DNA of 64,000 bases from Pseudomonas fluorescens. GTDB taxonomy: Bacteria; Pseudomonadota; Gammaproteobacteria; Pseudomonadales; Pseudomonadaceae. Positions 1 to 8,679 of this stretch are shown piece after piece. The notes beneath the pieces were generated by a model. It saw only the letters and a program-made list of their open reading frames with translations. It did not search any database and was not told where the DNA came from. The stretch is from NCBI RefSeq assembly GCF_019212185.1, contig NZ_CP078138.1, positions 5,376,501 to 5,440,500 of the forward strand, given 5' to 3'. The translations under genes and the position numbers were made by a program. The number at the start of each line of letters is the position of its first letter. The stretch's first letter is position 1.

Positions 1-1
1 T

Positions 2-685
2 CGGATGGATTACCAACATCCATCGGAAATCATGGATGAAATCGCCCGCCTGACGCCGACTTTCACCAACGTGAGTTACGCCGAACTGGAGCGTCACGGC
101 AGCCTGCAATGGCCGTGCAACGCCGAGGCACCGGACGGCACGCCGACCATGCACATCGAGGAGTTCGTGCGTGGCAAGGGGCGCTTTATGCTCACCGGTT
201 ACGTGCCGACCGAAGAGAAGGTCAACGCCCGTTATCCACTGCTGCTGACCACCGGACGGATCCTCAGCCAGTACAACGTCGGCGCCCAAACCCGGCGCAC
301 CGACAACGTCGCCTGGCATAATGAGGACCGCCTGGAAATCCACCCGACCGACGCCGAGAGCCGTGGCATCAACGAGGGGGATTGGGTCGGCATAGGCAGC
401 CGCGCCGGGCAGACCGTACTACGCGCGCGAGTCACCGAACGGGTGGCACCGGGGGTGGTGTACACCACCTTCCACTTCCCGGAATCGGGGGCCAACGTGA
501 TCACCACCGACAACTCCGACTGGGCCACCAACTGCCCGGAATACAAGGTCACGGCCGTGGAAGTCAGCCGCGTCTATCACCCTTCCGAGTGGCAAAAACG
601 CTACCAGGCCTTCAGCGACGAACAGGATCGCCTGCTCAAGGACCGCCGACAGGCACGGGGCGATAAAGCGGAGGTACGCCGATGA
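2..685 (+). CDS. Formate dehydrogenase alpha subunit, C-terminal part (cut by window edge)
   Basis: Only the last 227 or so residues are in the window; the frame is open to the left edge, so the real start lies outside. The visible part looks like the C-terminal molybdopterin-dinucleotide-binding domain of the FdhF/FdsA family: a 'PLLLTTGRIL' strand, then 'HNEDRLEIHPTDAESRGI' and 'GDWVGIGSRAG', the typical barrel around the bis-MGD cofactor, followed by 'TTFHFPESGANVIT'. This subunit oxidises formate to CO2. The next gene overlaps the stop by 4 bases and encodes a delta subunit, which supports an FDH of the NAD-linked multi-subunit type rather than another molybdopterin oxidoreductase. The substrate is inferred from this pairing, since the catalytic Cys/Sec region is outside the window. 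Confidence 0.88.
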   Translation, partial: RMDYQHPSEIMDEIARLTPTFTNVSYAELERHGSLQWPCNAEAPDGTPTMHIEEFVRGKGRFMLTGYVPTEEKVNARYPLLLTTGRILSQYNVGAQTRRTDNVAWHNEDRLEIHPTDAESRGINEGDWVGIGSRAGQTVLRARVTERVAPGVVYTTFHFPESGANVITTDNSDWATNCPEYKVTAVEVSRVYHPSEWQKRYQAFSDEQDRLLKDRRQARGDKAEVRR

Positions 686-903
686 GCACAGCCAATTTGA
701 TCAAGATGGCCAACCAGATCGCCCAGTACTTCGCCAGCCAACCGGACCAGGAACAGGCGGTGCTCAGTGTGCGCAATCATCTGCAGTTGTTCTGGGCACC
801 GAGTATGCGCAGGGAATTGTTGGAGTGGCAGACCGAGCATAAGGGTGCGGAGTTGCATCCGCTGGTGCAGGCGGCGGTGATTGGGGCCGGGTGGGGGGCA
901 TGA
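682..903 (+). CDS. fdsD: Formate dehydrogenase delta subunit
   Basis: A 73-residue protein whose ATGA start overlaps the stop of the alpha subunit, a sign of translational coupling. The sequence 'LIKMANQIAQYF' near the N-terminus and 'LFWAPSMRRELLEW' in the middle are typical of FdsD, a small accessory subunit of soluble NAD-dependent formate dehydrogenases needed for assembly or activity. It has no signal peptide or membrane segment. It is the last gene of the operon: 25 bases after the stop a REPIN begins. Confidence 0.85.
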   Translation: MSTANLIKMANQIAQYFASQPDQEQAVLSVRNHLQLFWAPSMRRELLEWQTEHKGAELHPLVQAAVIGAGWGA

Positions 904-928
904 AAACCTAAAACCAAAACACCACCCC

Positions 929-1018
929 TGTAGGAGCGAGCCTGCTCGCGATAGCGGTCTGACAGTCGACAAATAAGTTGAATGTAAGGCCGCCATCGCG
1001 AGCAGGCTCGCTCCTACA
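929..1018. repeat. REPIN (paired inverted REP palindromes)
   Basis: Two REP units with the core gtaggagcgagcctgctcgc face each other across a variable loop of about 45 bases; the left begins at 929 and the right ends at 1018. It sits between the convergent fdsD and K+ channel genes, the usual place for such repeats, and can fold as one large hairpin. Confidence 0.9.
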
Positions 1019-1044
1019 AAGGGAATCGGTATGGGTGTGGATTA

Positions 1045-1386
1045 TCAGTTATCCCCACCCACCTTGCGCACCGCCTCTTCAATCGCCCGCACACTGATCG
1101 CTGCAAAAATCGCCGTCAACAACACCCCGTTAAACCCCAGCAAAATCGCCAACACCCGCGACAGCGGCTGTTTCGGCACCAGTTCGCCGTAGCCGATGGT
1201 CAGCCCTGTCACGAAGCCGAAGTAGATACCGTCGAACGGCTGCCAGCCTTCCACATAGGCAATGATCAGGCCGACCGTGACGATCACCACCAGCATGGTT
1301 GAGAAGATCGGCCAAGCCAATTTCAGGTAATAACCGACAGCTTTGTAGAACTCGCGGCGGATGTTCGACACGGGAGCGTTGTTCAT
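1045..1386 (-). CDS. Two-TM potassium channel family protein
   Basis: A 113-residue protein with one membrane helix (about residues 28-47), a pore loop and a second helix (about 78-98). The pore loop carries 'TIGYGE', a near match to the K+ selectivity filter TVGYGD. This is the Ion_trans_2 architecture, so it probably assembles as a tetrameric K+ channel of the inner membrane. There is no RCK/TrkA-N ligand-binding domain, so gating cannot be predicted. The frame stays open far upstream, but the ATG at 1386 follows a suitable purine-rich site and gives the normal size for a minimal channel. Confidence 0.8.
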   Translation of the reverse strand: MNNAPVSNIRREFYKAVGYYLKLAWPIFSTMLVVIVTVGLIIAYVEGWQPFDGIYFGFVTGLTIGYGELVPKQPLSRVLAILLGFNGVLLTAIFAAISVRAIEEAVRKVGGDN

Positions 1387-1545
1387 GGCGGGGCTTTCCT
1401 GGGAGTGGTCGGGGCACTGCATCAGCTTGGCACAACCTGGGAAATTTGAACGGCAACCCGTCCCCGACCACAAGCACAGGTCTTTTTTTTCCTCGGCGAA
1501 ACCGCGATCATCCTCGACCGCCAAGCCCATCTCAGGATTCACACC

Positions 1546-1875
1546 ATGCAACTGCCGCTGGAATCGGTCGCCCTTTTCGCGCTCAAGCTCGTTCACGAAA
1601 CGGATGGCGCGAGCCCGGTGTTGCGCGATGATCCGGTGATGGACGAGTACACACGGGAAGTCTTCGAGTTGCTGCTGCGCCGCGAGGATCTCGCGGCGAT
1701 CCAACTCAAGATCGCCGCCTGCGTGGAGTTGGCTCTGGCGGCTGTCGGCGGTGTTGATAAACCGCTGGGGCGCGAGTTGCAGCGCCTGGCCGGCGATGTG
1801 GCCACGGCGCCGACCCTTGAGCAGTTGCAGGCGCCGCTGCTGGCGCTGCGGGATTATCTGAAAGACATTCAGTGA
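1546..1875 (+). CDS. Conserved hypothetical protein, 109 aa
   Basis: Not recognised. It is a leucine- and alanine-rich, predicted helical, cytoplasmic protein with no signal peptide, cysteine motif or membrane span. It starts 'MQLPLESVALFALKLVHE' and ends 'LLALRDYLKDIQ'. Codon use matches the neighbours (strong GC3), which favours a real gene over a shadow frame. It overlaps the 3' end of the convergent transporter gene by 7 bases, so it probably forms its own short transcript. Confidence 0.6.
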   Translation: MQLPLESVALFALKLVHETDGASPVLRDDPVMDEYTREVFELLLRREDLAAIQLKIAACVELALAAVGGVDKPLGRELQRLAGDVATAPTLEQLQAPLLALRDYLKDIQ

Positions 1876-2759
1876 CCCGATGAGGACCTGACTGATACCG
1901 GCATCGCCCGACGCTTGATCAGCCCCACCAGCAGCGCCGCCAGAATCAGCACGATCGACAGCCCTTCGCGGCCATCCACCCGATGGCCGAGGATCAGCAT
2001 CGAGCCGCCTATGCCGAACAGCGGAATCAGCAACGACAGCGGCGCCACCCGCGAGACCGGGTACTCGCGCAGCAACAGGTTCCAGCCCCAGTAGCAGAAG
2101 TGCGTCGCCGCGTAGACCTGGAACAGCAACGAGAACAACGCCAGCCAGTGAAAGTCCGTGACCAGCCCGGTAAACGGCGCCGAACCGTGGGCGAGCCAGG
2201 TCAGCAACAGCAAGGGGATCGGCGGGAACAGGCTGGCCCACACCACAAAGGCGAACATCTCACGCACGTTCGATTGCTTGATGATCACGTTGCCGACGCT
2301 CCAACTGAAAGCGCTCACCAGTAACAGGGCATAGCCCAGCGTGGTGGCCTGACCGGGACTGCTGGCGATGATATTCACCAGTCCCACAGCCGCCAGGCCA
2401 ATACCCACTACCTGCCCGAAACGCAGGCGTTCGCGAAACAGCAGCACGCCCCAGCCGAGGGTGAAAAAGGCGCTGAACTGAATCAACAACGCAGCGGTTC
2501 CGGCAGGGACGCCCATCTCGATACCGAGGTTGATCAGCGCCCACATCGCCACCCCGAAAATCAGCCCGTAAGCGGCCAGCCAGCCGAAGGCAATCGGTGG
2601 TCGGCGGATAAAAAACACCCAGGGCAACGCGGCCAGGGTGAAGCGCAGGGCGGTCAACAGCAGCGGATCAATGCTCGCCAGGCCCAATTGGGTGACCGGG
2701 AAATTCAGCCCCCAGACGGCCGTAACCAATACGGCGAGGATCAAGTGTTTGCTGTGCAT
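1869..2759 (-). CDS. DMT-superfamily exporter (EamA domains)
   Basis: A 296-residue integral membrane protein with about ten hydrophobic helices arranged as two EamA halves. The first begins 'LILAVLVTAVWGLNFPVTQLGL', the second near 'YALLLVSAFSWSVGNVIIK'. The motif W-G-x-N-F at the first helix and P-x-L..E-R at the end of each half are typical of the EamA/RhaT-type drug/metabolite transporters, some of which export O-acetylserine, cysteine or other amino acids. The substrate cannot be told from sequence. The divergent AraC gene begins 93 bases away and is a plausible regulator. Confidence 0.85.
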   Translation of the reverse strand: MHSKHLILAVLVTAVWGLNFPVTQLGLASIDPLLLTALRFTLAALPWVFFIRRPPIAFGWLAAYGLIFGVAMWALINLGIEMGVPAGTAALLIQFSAFFTLGWGVLLFRERLRFGQVVGIGLAAVGLVNIIASSPGQATTLGYALLLVSAFSWSVGNVIIKQSNVREMFAFVVWASLFPPIPLLLLTWLAHGSAPFTGLVTDFHWLALFSLLFQVYAATHFCYWGWNLLLREYPVSRVAPLSLLIPLFGIGGSMLILGHRVDGREGLSIVLILAALLVGLIKRRAMPVSVRSSSGH

Positions 2760-2852
2760 GGTGCGCGGTTCCTCAGGACAGGACCCGCACTATGGGCAAT
2801 ACGGGTATCGGCCCGCTTGCGCTATCGGGTCTTTGATCAGTAAATTTGGGCC

Positions 2853-3641
2853 ATGCCCAAAACCCAGATCGATCCCTACGAAACTATTCCCCGCGATGCC
2901 GTGGTCACCGCCAGCGACTATCACGACGGCCTGCACTTTGCGCGGCACAGCCATCAGCGCGGACAATTCGCCTACGCCGCCTGCGGGGTGATCACCGTGT
3001 TCAGCGACCAAGGCGACTGGGTCGTACCGCCGCAGCGGGCCATTTGGGTCCCGGCCGGCGTGCCCCACGCCATGTCCATGAATGGGCCGGTGACCATGCT
3101 CAACACCTACATCCGCCCCCTCGCCGCCACCCGCCTCGGCCTGCCGGCGCACTGCCAGGTGTTCGGCGTTTCGCCTTTGCTCCAGCAATTGCTGATGGGC
3201 GCCATCGACGTCGCACCGCTGTACGCCGAAGATCAGCGCGAAGGTCACTTGATGAGCCTGCTGCTGCACGAAATCGCCGCCATGCCGCCGCTCTCACTCA
3301 ATGCCCCGCTGCCCCGTGAGCCGAGGCTGGCACTGGCCTGTCGCAAGTTGTTGGAGCAGCCGTCGCTGGAGGTGGGGATCGATACGATGTGCCGGCAGGT
3401 GAGCATGAGTCGGCGGACCTTTACCCGTCTGTTTCGCCAGGAAACCGGGATCAGCTTTGTCGAGTGGCGCCAGCAGGCGTGCCTGTTGAGTGCCGTGGTG
3501 AGGCTGGGCAATGGCGAGGCGGTGACGCGGGTGGCGATGGATCTGGGCTACAGCAGCCCAAGCGCATTCAGCAGCAGTTTCCGCCGTTTGTTGGGGGAAG
3601 TACCGAGTCGCTATTTTGCACAACAGGGAGTGAAGGAATGA
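2853..3641 (+). CDS. AraC-family transcriptional regulator
   Basis: 262 residues. The N-terminal half is a cupin-like sensor domain ('HFARHSHQRGQFAYAACGV', then 'VVPPQRAIWVPAGVPHAM' with a His-rich beta strand). The C-terminal 100 residues form the double helix-turn-helix with the characteristic 'MSRRTFTRLFRQETG' and 'VAMDLGYSSPSAFSSSFRR'. It lies between a divergent EamA exporter and a downstream serine hydrolase whose start overlaps its stop (ATGA), so it may control either or both. The inducer is unknown. Confidence 0.88.
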   Translation: MPKTQIDPYETIPRDAVVTASDYHDGLHFARHSHQRGQFAYAACGVITVFSDQGDWVVPPQRAIWVPAGVPHAMSMNGPVTMLNTYIRPLAATRLGLPAHCQVFGVSPLLQQLLMGAIDVAPLYAEDQREGHLMSLLLHEIAAMPPLSLNAPLPREPRLALACRKLLEQPSLEVGIDTMCRQVSMSRRTFTRLFRQETGISFVEWRQQACLLSAVVRLGNGEAVTRVAMDLGYSSPSAFSSSFRRLLGEVPSRYFAQQGVKE

Positions 3642-4519
3642 GTGGAACCTTGATGATGTCTTGCACGGTCACTAACGGTCAGCTGCCAAGCACCGAAGCA
3701 TCGTCGATCGACGTGCCCTGGTGGAGTTTCGGCAAAACCGTGATGGCGGCCACCGCCCTGACCCTGGTGTGCGATGGTCTGGTCGACCTCGACCAACCGC
3801 TGCCGGAAGGCCCCTTCACTTTGCGCCAATTGCTCCAGCATCAAGCCGGTTTGGCGGACTATGGCGAGTTGCCGGAGTACCACGCGGCAGTGGCCCGGCA
3901 CGAGTCGGCGTGGTCGGTGGATGAACTGCTGCAGCGGCTCGACGCAACCCGGTTGCGCTATGCACCGGGTACGGGTTGGCGTTATTCGAATGTGGGCTAT
4001 CTGTACGTCGCACGGCTGATCGAGCGCATCAGCGGTTTGTCCTTGGAGCAGGCTTTGCAACAACGCGCTTTGCTCCCATTAGGCATTTCTCACGTGCGCC
4101 TGGCCCGCAAGCGCAGCGATCTGCCAGGCACGGCCGCCAGCTACGATCCGAACTGGGTCTATCACGGCCTGTTGATCGGGCCGCTGCCACAGGCCGCGAT
4201 TTTCCTCGATCGACTGCTGGCCGGGGACTTGCTGCCAGCCAACCTGCTCGAGGCCATGCAGAGCGTCTATCACCTCGGCGGTCCGATTCCCGGTCGGCCG
4301 TGGCAGTCACCCGGCTACGGCCTGGGCGTGATGCAAGGTCCGACGGCGGATGGCTTGCTGCTGTGCGGTCATACCGGTGGCGGTCCGGGCAGCGTGGTCG
4401 CGGTGTATCAAGCGAGCCGGGGCGACGACTCGGCCACCGCTGCGGTGTTCGTCGAAGGCGGCAGCGAAGGACAGGTCGAGAAGGCGGTCATCGAGGCGCT
4501 GTTATCTGCCCTGAATTGA
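3638..4519 (+). CDS. Serine hydrolase of the beta-lactamase/PBP4* (class C-like) family
   Basis: 293 residues. All three active-site elements of the family are present: S-F-G-K (SxxK, about residues 30-33), Y-S-N (in 'WRYSNVGYLY') and H-T-G (in 'CGHTGGGPGS'). The ATG at 3638 overlaps the AraC stop; the frame runs open further upstream inside the regulator, but that is a shadow. No signal peptide is visible and the SxxK sits unusually close to the N-terminus, so this is likely a cytoplasmic esterase or peptidase rather than a periplasmic beta-lactamase. Translational coupling to an AraC regulator is notable. Confidence 0.8.
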   Translation: MSGTLMMSCTVTNGQLPSTEASSIDVPWWSFGKTVMAATALTLVCDGLVDLDQPLPEGPFTLRQLLQHQAGLADYGELPEYHAAVARHESAWSVDELLQRLDATRLRYAPGTGWRYSNVGYLYVARLIERISGLSLEQALQQRALLPLGISHVRLARKRSDLPGTAASYDPNWVYHGLLIGPLPQAAIFLDRLLAGDLLPANLLEAMQSVYHLGGPIPGRPWQSPGYGLGVMQGPTADGLLLCGHTGGGPGSVVAVYQASRGDDSATAAVFVEGGSEGQVEKAVIEALLSALN

Positions 4520-4529
4520 AATAGCTTGG

Positions 4530-4550
4530 TAATGACACTTATTCTCATTA
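4530..4550 (+). promoter_or_regulatory. Candidate Fur box upstream of the FecI-type sigma gene
   Basis: The 21 bases hold a perfect inverted repeat taatga/tcatta with a 9-base spacer, and the whole resembles the 19-bp Fur consensus (gataatgataatcattatc). It lies 52-72 bases before the sigma-factor ATG, where a Fur-repressed iron-starvation sigma promoter is expected. Confidence 0.65.
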
Positions 4551-4601
4551 AAGTACGCCGATTCGCGTGGAGCCGCTTTTGGCGTGGCAGGGACGGTGGG
4601 C

Positions 4602-5135
4602 ATGGACTCGGGAGACAACCAGCACAAACTCAGCGCGCTGTTCATCGGCCAGCGCGGGGCCTTGATCCGCATGCTCTCGCGGGTGGTCGGCTGCGCCAGC
4701 CTGGCTGAGGACCTGGCCCAGGAAACCTACGTCAAGGTCGCCAATGCCCTGAAGACCCGGCCCATCGAGCACTTGCACCCCTTCCTCTACCAGACCGCCC
4801 AGTACCTGGCCTTCGATCACCTGCGCAGCCAGCGCAGCAAACGCCGCTTCGAATGCCAGTGGGTCGACGACAGCGTGGTGGTGGAAGTGCCGACCAGCGT
4901 CCCCGGTCCGGACATTCAGGTGCAGGGCCAGCAACAGTTGCAGCAATTCCAGAAAGTCCTCGGCAGCCTACCCAAGCGCCAGCAACAAATCCTGGTTTTG
5001 CATAAACTGCAGGGCTTATCCCAGGGCGAGATTGCCCAGCGCCTGCAGGTGTCCTTGAGTACGGTGGAAAAAGATCTGCGAAATGCCCTCAATGCCTGCC
5101 TCAAAGCCACCGACTTGCAGGACCGCCATGACTGA
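4602..5135 (+). CDS. ECF sigma factor, FecI/PvdS iron-starvation type
   Basis: 177 residues from the ATG at 4602 (a GTG at 4584 is an in-frame alternative). Region 2 is seen as 'AEDLAQETYVKVANAL' and 'FLYQTAQYLAFDHLRSQ', region 4 as 'LPKRQQQILVLHKLQGLSQ' with the helix-turn-helix 'GEIAQRLQVSLSTVEKDL'. These are marks of the FecI subgroup. It directs RNA polymerase to the promoter of a TonB-dependent receptor when the cognate siderophore is bound. The FecR-type gene overlaps its 3' end by 8 bases and the receptor follows, giving a full surface-signalling module. A Fur box stands upstream. Confidence 0.92.
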   Translation: MDSGDNQHKLSALFIGQRGALIRMLSRVVGCASLAEDLAQETYVKVANALKTRPIEHLHPFLYQTAQYLAFDHLRSQRSKRRFECQWVDDSVVVEVPTSVPGPDIQVQGQQQLQQFQKVLGSLPKRQQQILVLHKLQGLSQGEIAQRLQVSLSTVEKDLRNALNACLKATDLQDRHD

Positions 5136-6093
5136 CCAGCCCACCCGACTGCCGCCTGGCGCAACCGCTCGGGAACAGGCAAGCGACTGGTTCGCCCAGC
5201 GTCAGGCCATCGCCGACAACCCACTGCTGCGCCAGCGTTTCGAGCAGTGGCGCGCGGCCGATTCGCACCATGCCGACGCCTACGCCGAGCTGGAGAACCT
5301 CTGGCAATCCCAGGCATTCGAACAGGCCCTGCAAGCGCTGGCGGTTGATCTCGGATTGCCGCCCGCCCCGCTCGAAAAGCCCCCGGTCCACCGCCGCTGG
5401 CTGGCCACCGCCGCGGCCCTGCTGCTGATGCTCGGCGTCGGCTGGATCGGCGATGTGCCGATGCGCCTGCAAGCCGACCACCTGACGGCGACCGCCGAGG
5501 TCCAGCGCCTGCAACTACCCGACGGTTCAAAGATCGTGCTCGGCAGTCACAGCGCCATCCGCACCGAGTTCGACGGCACTCAACGGCGCATTCGCCTGTT
5601 GCGTGGCGAGCTTTACGTCGAGGCCTTCCATGACAGCGCGCGGCCGATGGTGATCGACACCGGCGAGGCGCAGGTCACAGTGGTCGGCACCCGCTTCAGC
5701 GTCAGTAAAAACGCCAATGGGGTGACGGTGGCGGTACGCGAAGGCCGAGTGCGCCTGGCCAATCGCGAGGGTGCGGACAGCCTGTTGCAAGCCGGCAACT
5801 GGCAGCAACTCAAGCTGGGCCATTTGCAAGCCCTGCACACGGAAGGCAGTGAACGGCAACTGGCCTGGCTGAATGGCCGCTTGTCGTTCCAGGACCGGCC
5901 ACTGGCGCAGGTGCTGGATGAGTTACAGCGTTATTACCCGGCGCCGATTGTGCTGCTCAACGAGCGTGCCGCGCAGCAGAACGTCAGTGGCAGCTACCAG
6001 TTGGATGATCCGCAAGCCGTGGTCCAGGCGCTGGCCAAGGTGACGGCCAGCCAACTGACCCGACTGCCCGGCGGCGCCCTTCTGATTCGCTGA
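5128..6093 (+). CDS. FecR-type anti-sigma/sigma regulator
   Basis: 321 residues. A cytoplasmic N-terminal DUF4880-like part ('ATAREQASDWFAQRQ', 'FEQWRAADSHHADAYAELE') binds the sigma factor. One membrane helix follows ('WLATAAALLLMLGVGWIG', about residues 91-108), then a periplasmic FecR domain with 'LQLPDGSKIVLGSHSAI' and 'TVVGTRFSV'. It relays occupancy of the outer-membrane receptor to the sigma factor encoded just upstream. The ATG at 5128 lies inside the sigma gene, 8 bases of overlap. The receptor gene begins 93 bases after its stop. Confidence 0.92.
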   Translation: MTDQPTRLPPGATAREQASDWFAQRQAIADNPLLRQRFEQWRAADSHHADAYAELENLWQSQAFEQALQALAVDLGLPPAPLEKPPVHRRWLATAAALLLMLGVGWIGDVPMRLQADHLTATAEVQRLQLPDGSKIVLGSHSAIRTEFDGTQRRIRLLRGELYVEAFHDSARPMVIDTGEAQVTVVGTRFSVSKNANGVTVAVREGRVRLANREGADSLLQAGNWQQLKLGHLQALHTEGSERQLAWLNGRLSFQDRPLAQVLDELQRYYPAPIVLLNERAAQQNVSGSYQLDDPQAVVQALAKVTASQLTRLPGGALLIR

Positions 6094-6186
6094 ATCACGA
6101 CCTCGAAAAAAATTTTACGGCTTTTGCGCAGCCAACCCGTCAAGGAATTGCTTTTGCAAATAATTCCTATTCAGTACGGGACTCGC

Positions 6187-8628
6187 ATGCTCTTTCCTAC
6201 GCTCAATCCGACCCCCGCCCGCAGCCTGCTGGCACTCGCCATCTGCCTGGCCTGCAGCCACGCCGCCGCCGTCGAGCCCGTCGCCGAGACGACCGGCCAC
6301 GAAATGCAAAGCACCCATCGCTTTGCCATTGCTCGCCAGCCACTGGCTAACGCGCTGGATCAATTGAGCGTGCAGAGCGGTCTGCAGATCGCCTACACCT
6401 CGGAGATGGCCCAGGGCATCGAGTCTCCCGGCGTCAACGGCCAGATGAGCATCCAGCAGGCCTTGAACCAACTGCTGGCCGGTAGCTCGTTGGACTTCCA
6501 GCAAAACGGTCCCAACGCGATCATCCTTGTGCAGCGCGCCAGCGCCGGTGACGCACTGGAGTTGGGCGCCACCAGCATCATCAGCAACCAGTTGGGCACC
6601 GTCACCGAAGGCAGCGACTCCTACACCCCCGGCACCATCGCCACCGCCACGCGACTGGTGCTGACGCCACGGGAAACCCCGCAGTCGATCACCGTGATCA
6701 CCCGCCAGCACATGGACGACTTCGGCCTGAACAACGTCGACGACGTGATGCGCCACACCCCAGGCATCACCGTCTCGGCCTTCGACAGCGACCGCACCAA
6801 CTACTACGCCCGCGGTTTTTCCATCAACAACTTCCAGTACGACGGCGTGCCCTCCACCGTGCGCAACGTCGCCTACTCGGCGGGCAACACCCTCAGCGAC
6901 ATGGCCATCTACGACCGCGTCGAAGTGCTCAAGGGCGCCACCGGCCTGCTGACCGGCGCCGGTTCGCTGGGCGCCACCATCAACCTGGTGCGCAAGAAAC
7001 CCACCGCCGACTTCCAGGGCCACGCCAGCCTCGGCGTCGGTTCCTGGGACAACTACCGCAGCGAACTGGACGTCAGCGGCCCGCTGACCGAAACCGGTAA
7101 CGTCCGTGGCCGCGCCGTGGCGGCCTACCAGGACAAGCATTCGTTCATGGACCACTACTCGCGCGACAGCTCGGTGTACTACGGCATCGTCGAATTCGAC
7201 CTGACCCCGGACACCCTGCTGACCCTCGGCGGCGACTATCAGGACAACAATCCCAAGGGTTCCAGCTGGTCCGGCAGCTTCCCGCTGATCAACTCCGAAG
7301 GCGGGCATAACAGCGTTTCGCGCTCGTTCAACAACGGCACCGACTGGAGCGGCTGGGAGCAGTACACCCGCACCGTGTTCGCCACCCTTGAGCATGAACT
7401 GGGCAACGGCTGGGTGACCAAGCTGCAACTGGACCACAAGATCAACGGCTACCACGCCCCGCTCGGCTCGATTCAGTTCGACCAGCCGCAGCCCGACGGC
7501 ACGGCGAAAATCAACACGCAGAAGTACACCGGCGAAACCACCAGCGACTCGGCAGACTTCTACCTCAGCGGGCCATTTACCTTCATGGGCCGTGAGCATG
7601 AACTGGTGATCGGCGGCTCGGCGGGCAACTCGCACTGGACCGGCAAGGGTTACTGGGACGTGACCCAGAACGCGCCAAACGTGGTCGACTTCAACAACTG
7701 GAACGGCAACTTCCCTGAGCCAAACTGGGGCCCGGTGTCGCAACGCACCGATGACACCGTGCGGCAGACCGGCACCTACATGACCACCCGCCTGAATGTC
7801 GCCGACGACCTGAAGGTGTTTCTCGGCGGCCGCGTGGTCAACTATCACCTGACCGGCCTGACCCCGTCTTACCGCGAGACCGGGCGCTTCGTACCCTACG
7901 TCGGCGCGGTCTACGACCTCGACGAGCAATACTCGGTGTACGCCAGCTACACCGACATCTTCATGCCCCAGGACAGTTGGAACAAAGACCGCAACAGCAC
8001 CATCCTCGAACCGGACGAAGGCCAGAACTATGAGCTGGGTCTCAAGGGCGAGTTCTTCGACGGCCGCCTGAACAGCAGCCTGGCCTACTTCGAGGTGCAC
8101 GAAAACAACCGCTCGATGCCGGACGACGACTACAACAACCAGCAACCGACGCCACCGAACTACGCGTTCAAGGGCACCAAGGCCACCACCAAGGGTTATG
8201 AACTGGAAATCTCCGGCGAACTGGCCCCCGGCTGGCAGGTGCAGGCCGGCTACACACACAAGATCGTGCGCGACGAAAACGACCAGAAGATCTCCACCTT
8301 CGAACCTGAAGACCAGGTCAGCCTGTACACCCGCTACAAATTGCGCGGTGACCTCGACAAGCTGACCGTCGGTGGCGGCCTGCGCTGGCAGAGTGTCGGC
8401 TGGCAATCGATCTACAACGCGCCGCTGGGTCACTACGAGGATATCGCCCAGGATGCCTATTGGCTGGTGGACCTGATGACCCGCTACCAGATCACCCAGA
8501 ACCTTTCGACGACCCTCAACGTCAACAACATTTTCGACAAGTCGTATTACACCAACATCGGCTTCTATAACTCGGCGGCCTACGGCGAACCGCGTAACTT
8601 CATGCTCAACACGCGCTGGGATTTCTGA
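6187..8628 (+). CDS. TonB-dependent siderophore receptor with STN signalling domain (FpvA-like)
   Basis: 813 residues. A signal peptide ('LLALAICLACSHAAA') is followed by an STN domain (about residues 45-115, 'ANALDQLSVQSGLQIAYTS') that contacts FecR. Next come the plug ('TPRETPQSITVITRQHM', 'VDDVMRHTPGITVS') and a 22-strand barrel ending in the aromatic 'NTRWDF' expected for Bam recognition. The last strands ('FDKSYYTNIGFYNSAAYGEP') are like ferripyoverdine receptors of the FpvA/FpvB group. The likely ligand is a ferric hydroxamate or a heterologous pyoverdine, but ligand specificity cannot be read from sequence. It is the end product of the sigma/FecR cascade just upstream. Confidence 0.92.
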   Translation: MLFPTLNPTPARSLLALAICLACSHAAAVEPVAETTGHEMQSTHRFAIARQPLANALDQLSVQSGLQIAYTSEMAQGIESPGVNGQMSIQQALNQLLAGSSLDFQQNGPNAIILVQRASAGDALELGATSIISNQLGTVTEGSDSYTPGTIATATRLVLTPRETPQSITVITRQHMDDFGLNNVDDVMRHTPGITVSAFDSDRTNYYARGFSINNFQYDGVPSTVRNVAYSAGNTLSDMAIYDRVEVLKGATGLLTGAGSLGATINLVRKKPTADFQGHASLGVGSWDNYRSELDVSGPLTETGNVRGRAVAAYQDKHSFMDHYSRDSSVYYGIVEFDLTPDTLLTLGGDYQDNNPKGSSWSGSFPLINSEGGHNSVSRSFNNGTDWSGWEQYTRTVFATLEHELGNGWVTKLQLDHKINGYHAPLGSIQFDQPQPDGTAKINTQKYTGETTSDSADFYLSGPFTFMGREHELVIGGSAGNSHWTGKGYWDVTQNAPNVVDFNNWNGNFPEPNWGPVSQRTDDTVRQTGTYMTTRLNVADDLKVFLGGRVVNYHLTGLTPSYRETGRFVPYVGAVYDLDEQYSVYASYTDIFMPQDSWNKDRNSTILEPDEGQNYELGLKGEFFDGRLNSSLAYFEVHENNRSMPDDDYNNQQPTPPNYAFKGTKATTKGYELEISGELAPGWQVQAGYTHKIVRDENDQKISTFEPEDQVSLYTRYKLRGDLDKLTVGGGLRWQSVGWQSIYNAPLGHYEDIAQDAYWLVDLMTRYQITQNLSTTLNVNNIFDKSYYTNIGFYNSAAYGEPRNFMLNTRWDF

Positions 8629-8679
8629 GTTGGCAGCTGCCTGTGCAGGGGGGGTTGCATAACCCTGCGCAGGCGGCCC

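Noticed and set aside
1387..2241. N-terminal extension of the K+ channel
   Set aside because: The frame stays open through the neighbouring genes, but the extension is low-complexity and the ATG at 1386 gives a normal two-helix channel.
6115..8433. 772-codon open frame on the minus strand
   Set aside because: Exactly antisense to the siderophore receptor; a GC3 shadow with His/Val/Ala-rich nonsense composition and no motif.
8645..8668. Hairpin after the siderophore receptor as a terminator
   Set aside because: gcaggg/ccctgc stem is present but no T run follows on either strand.
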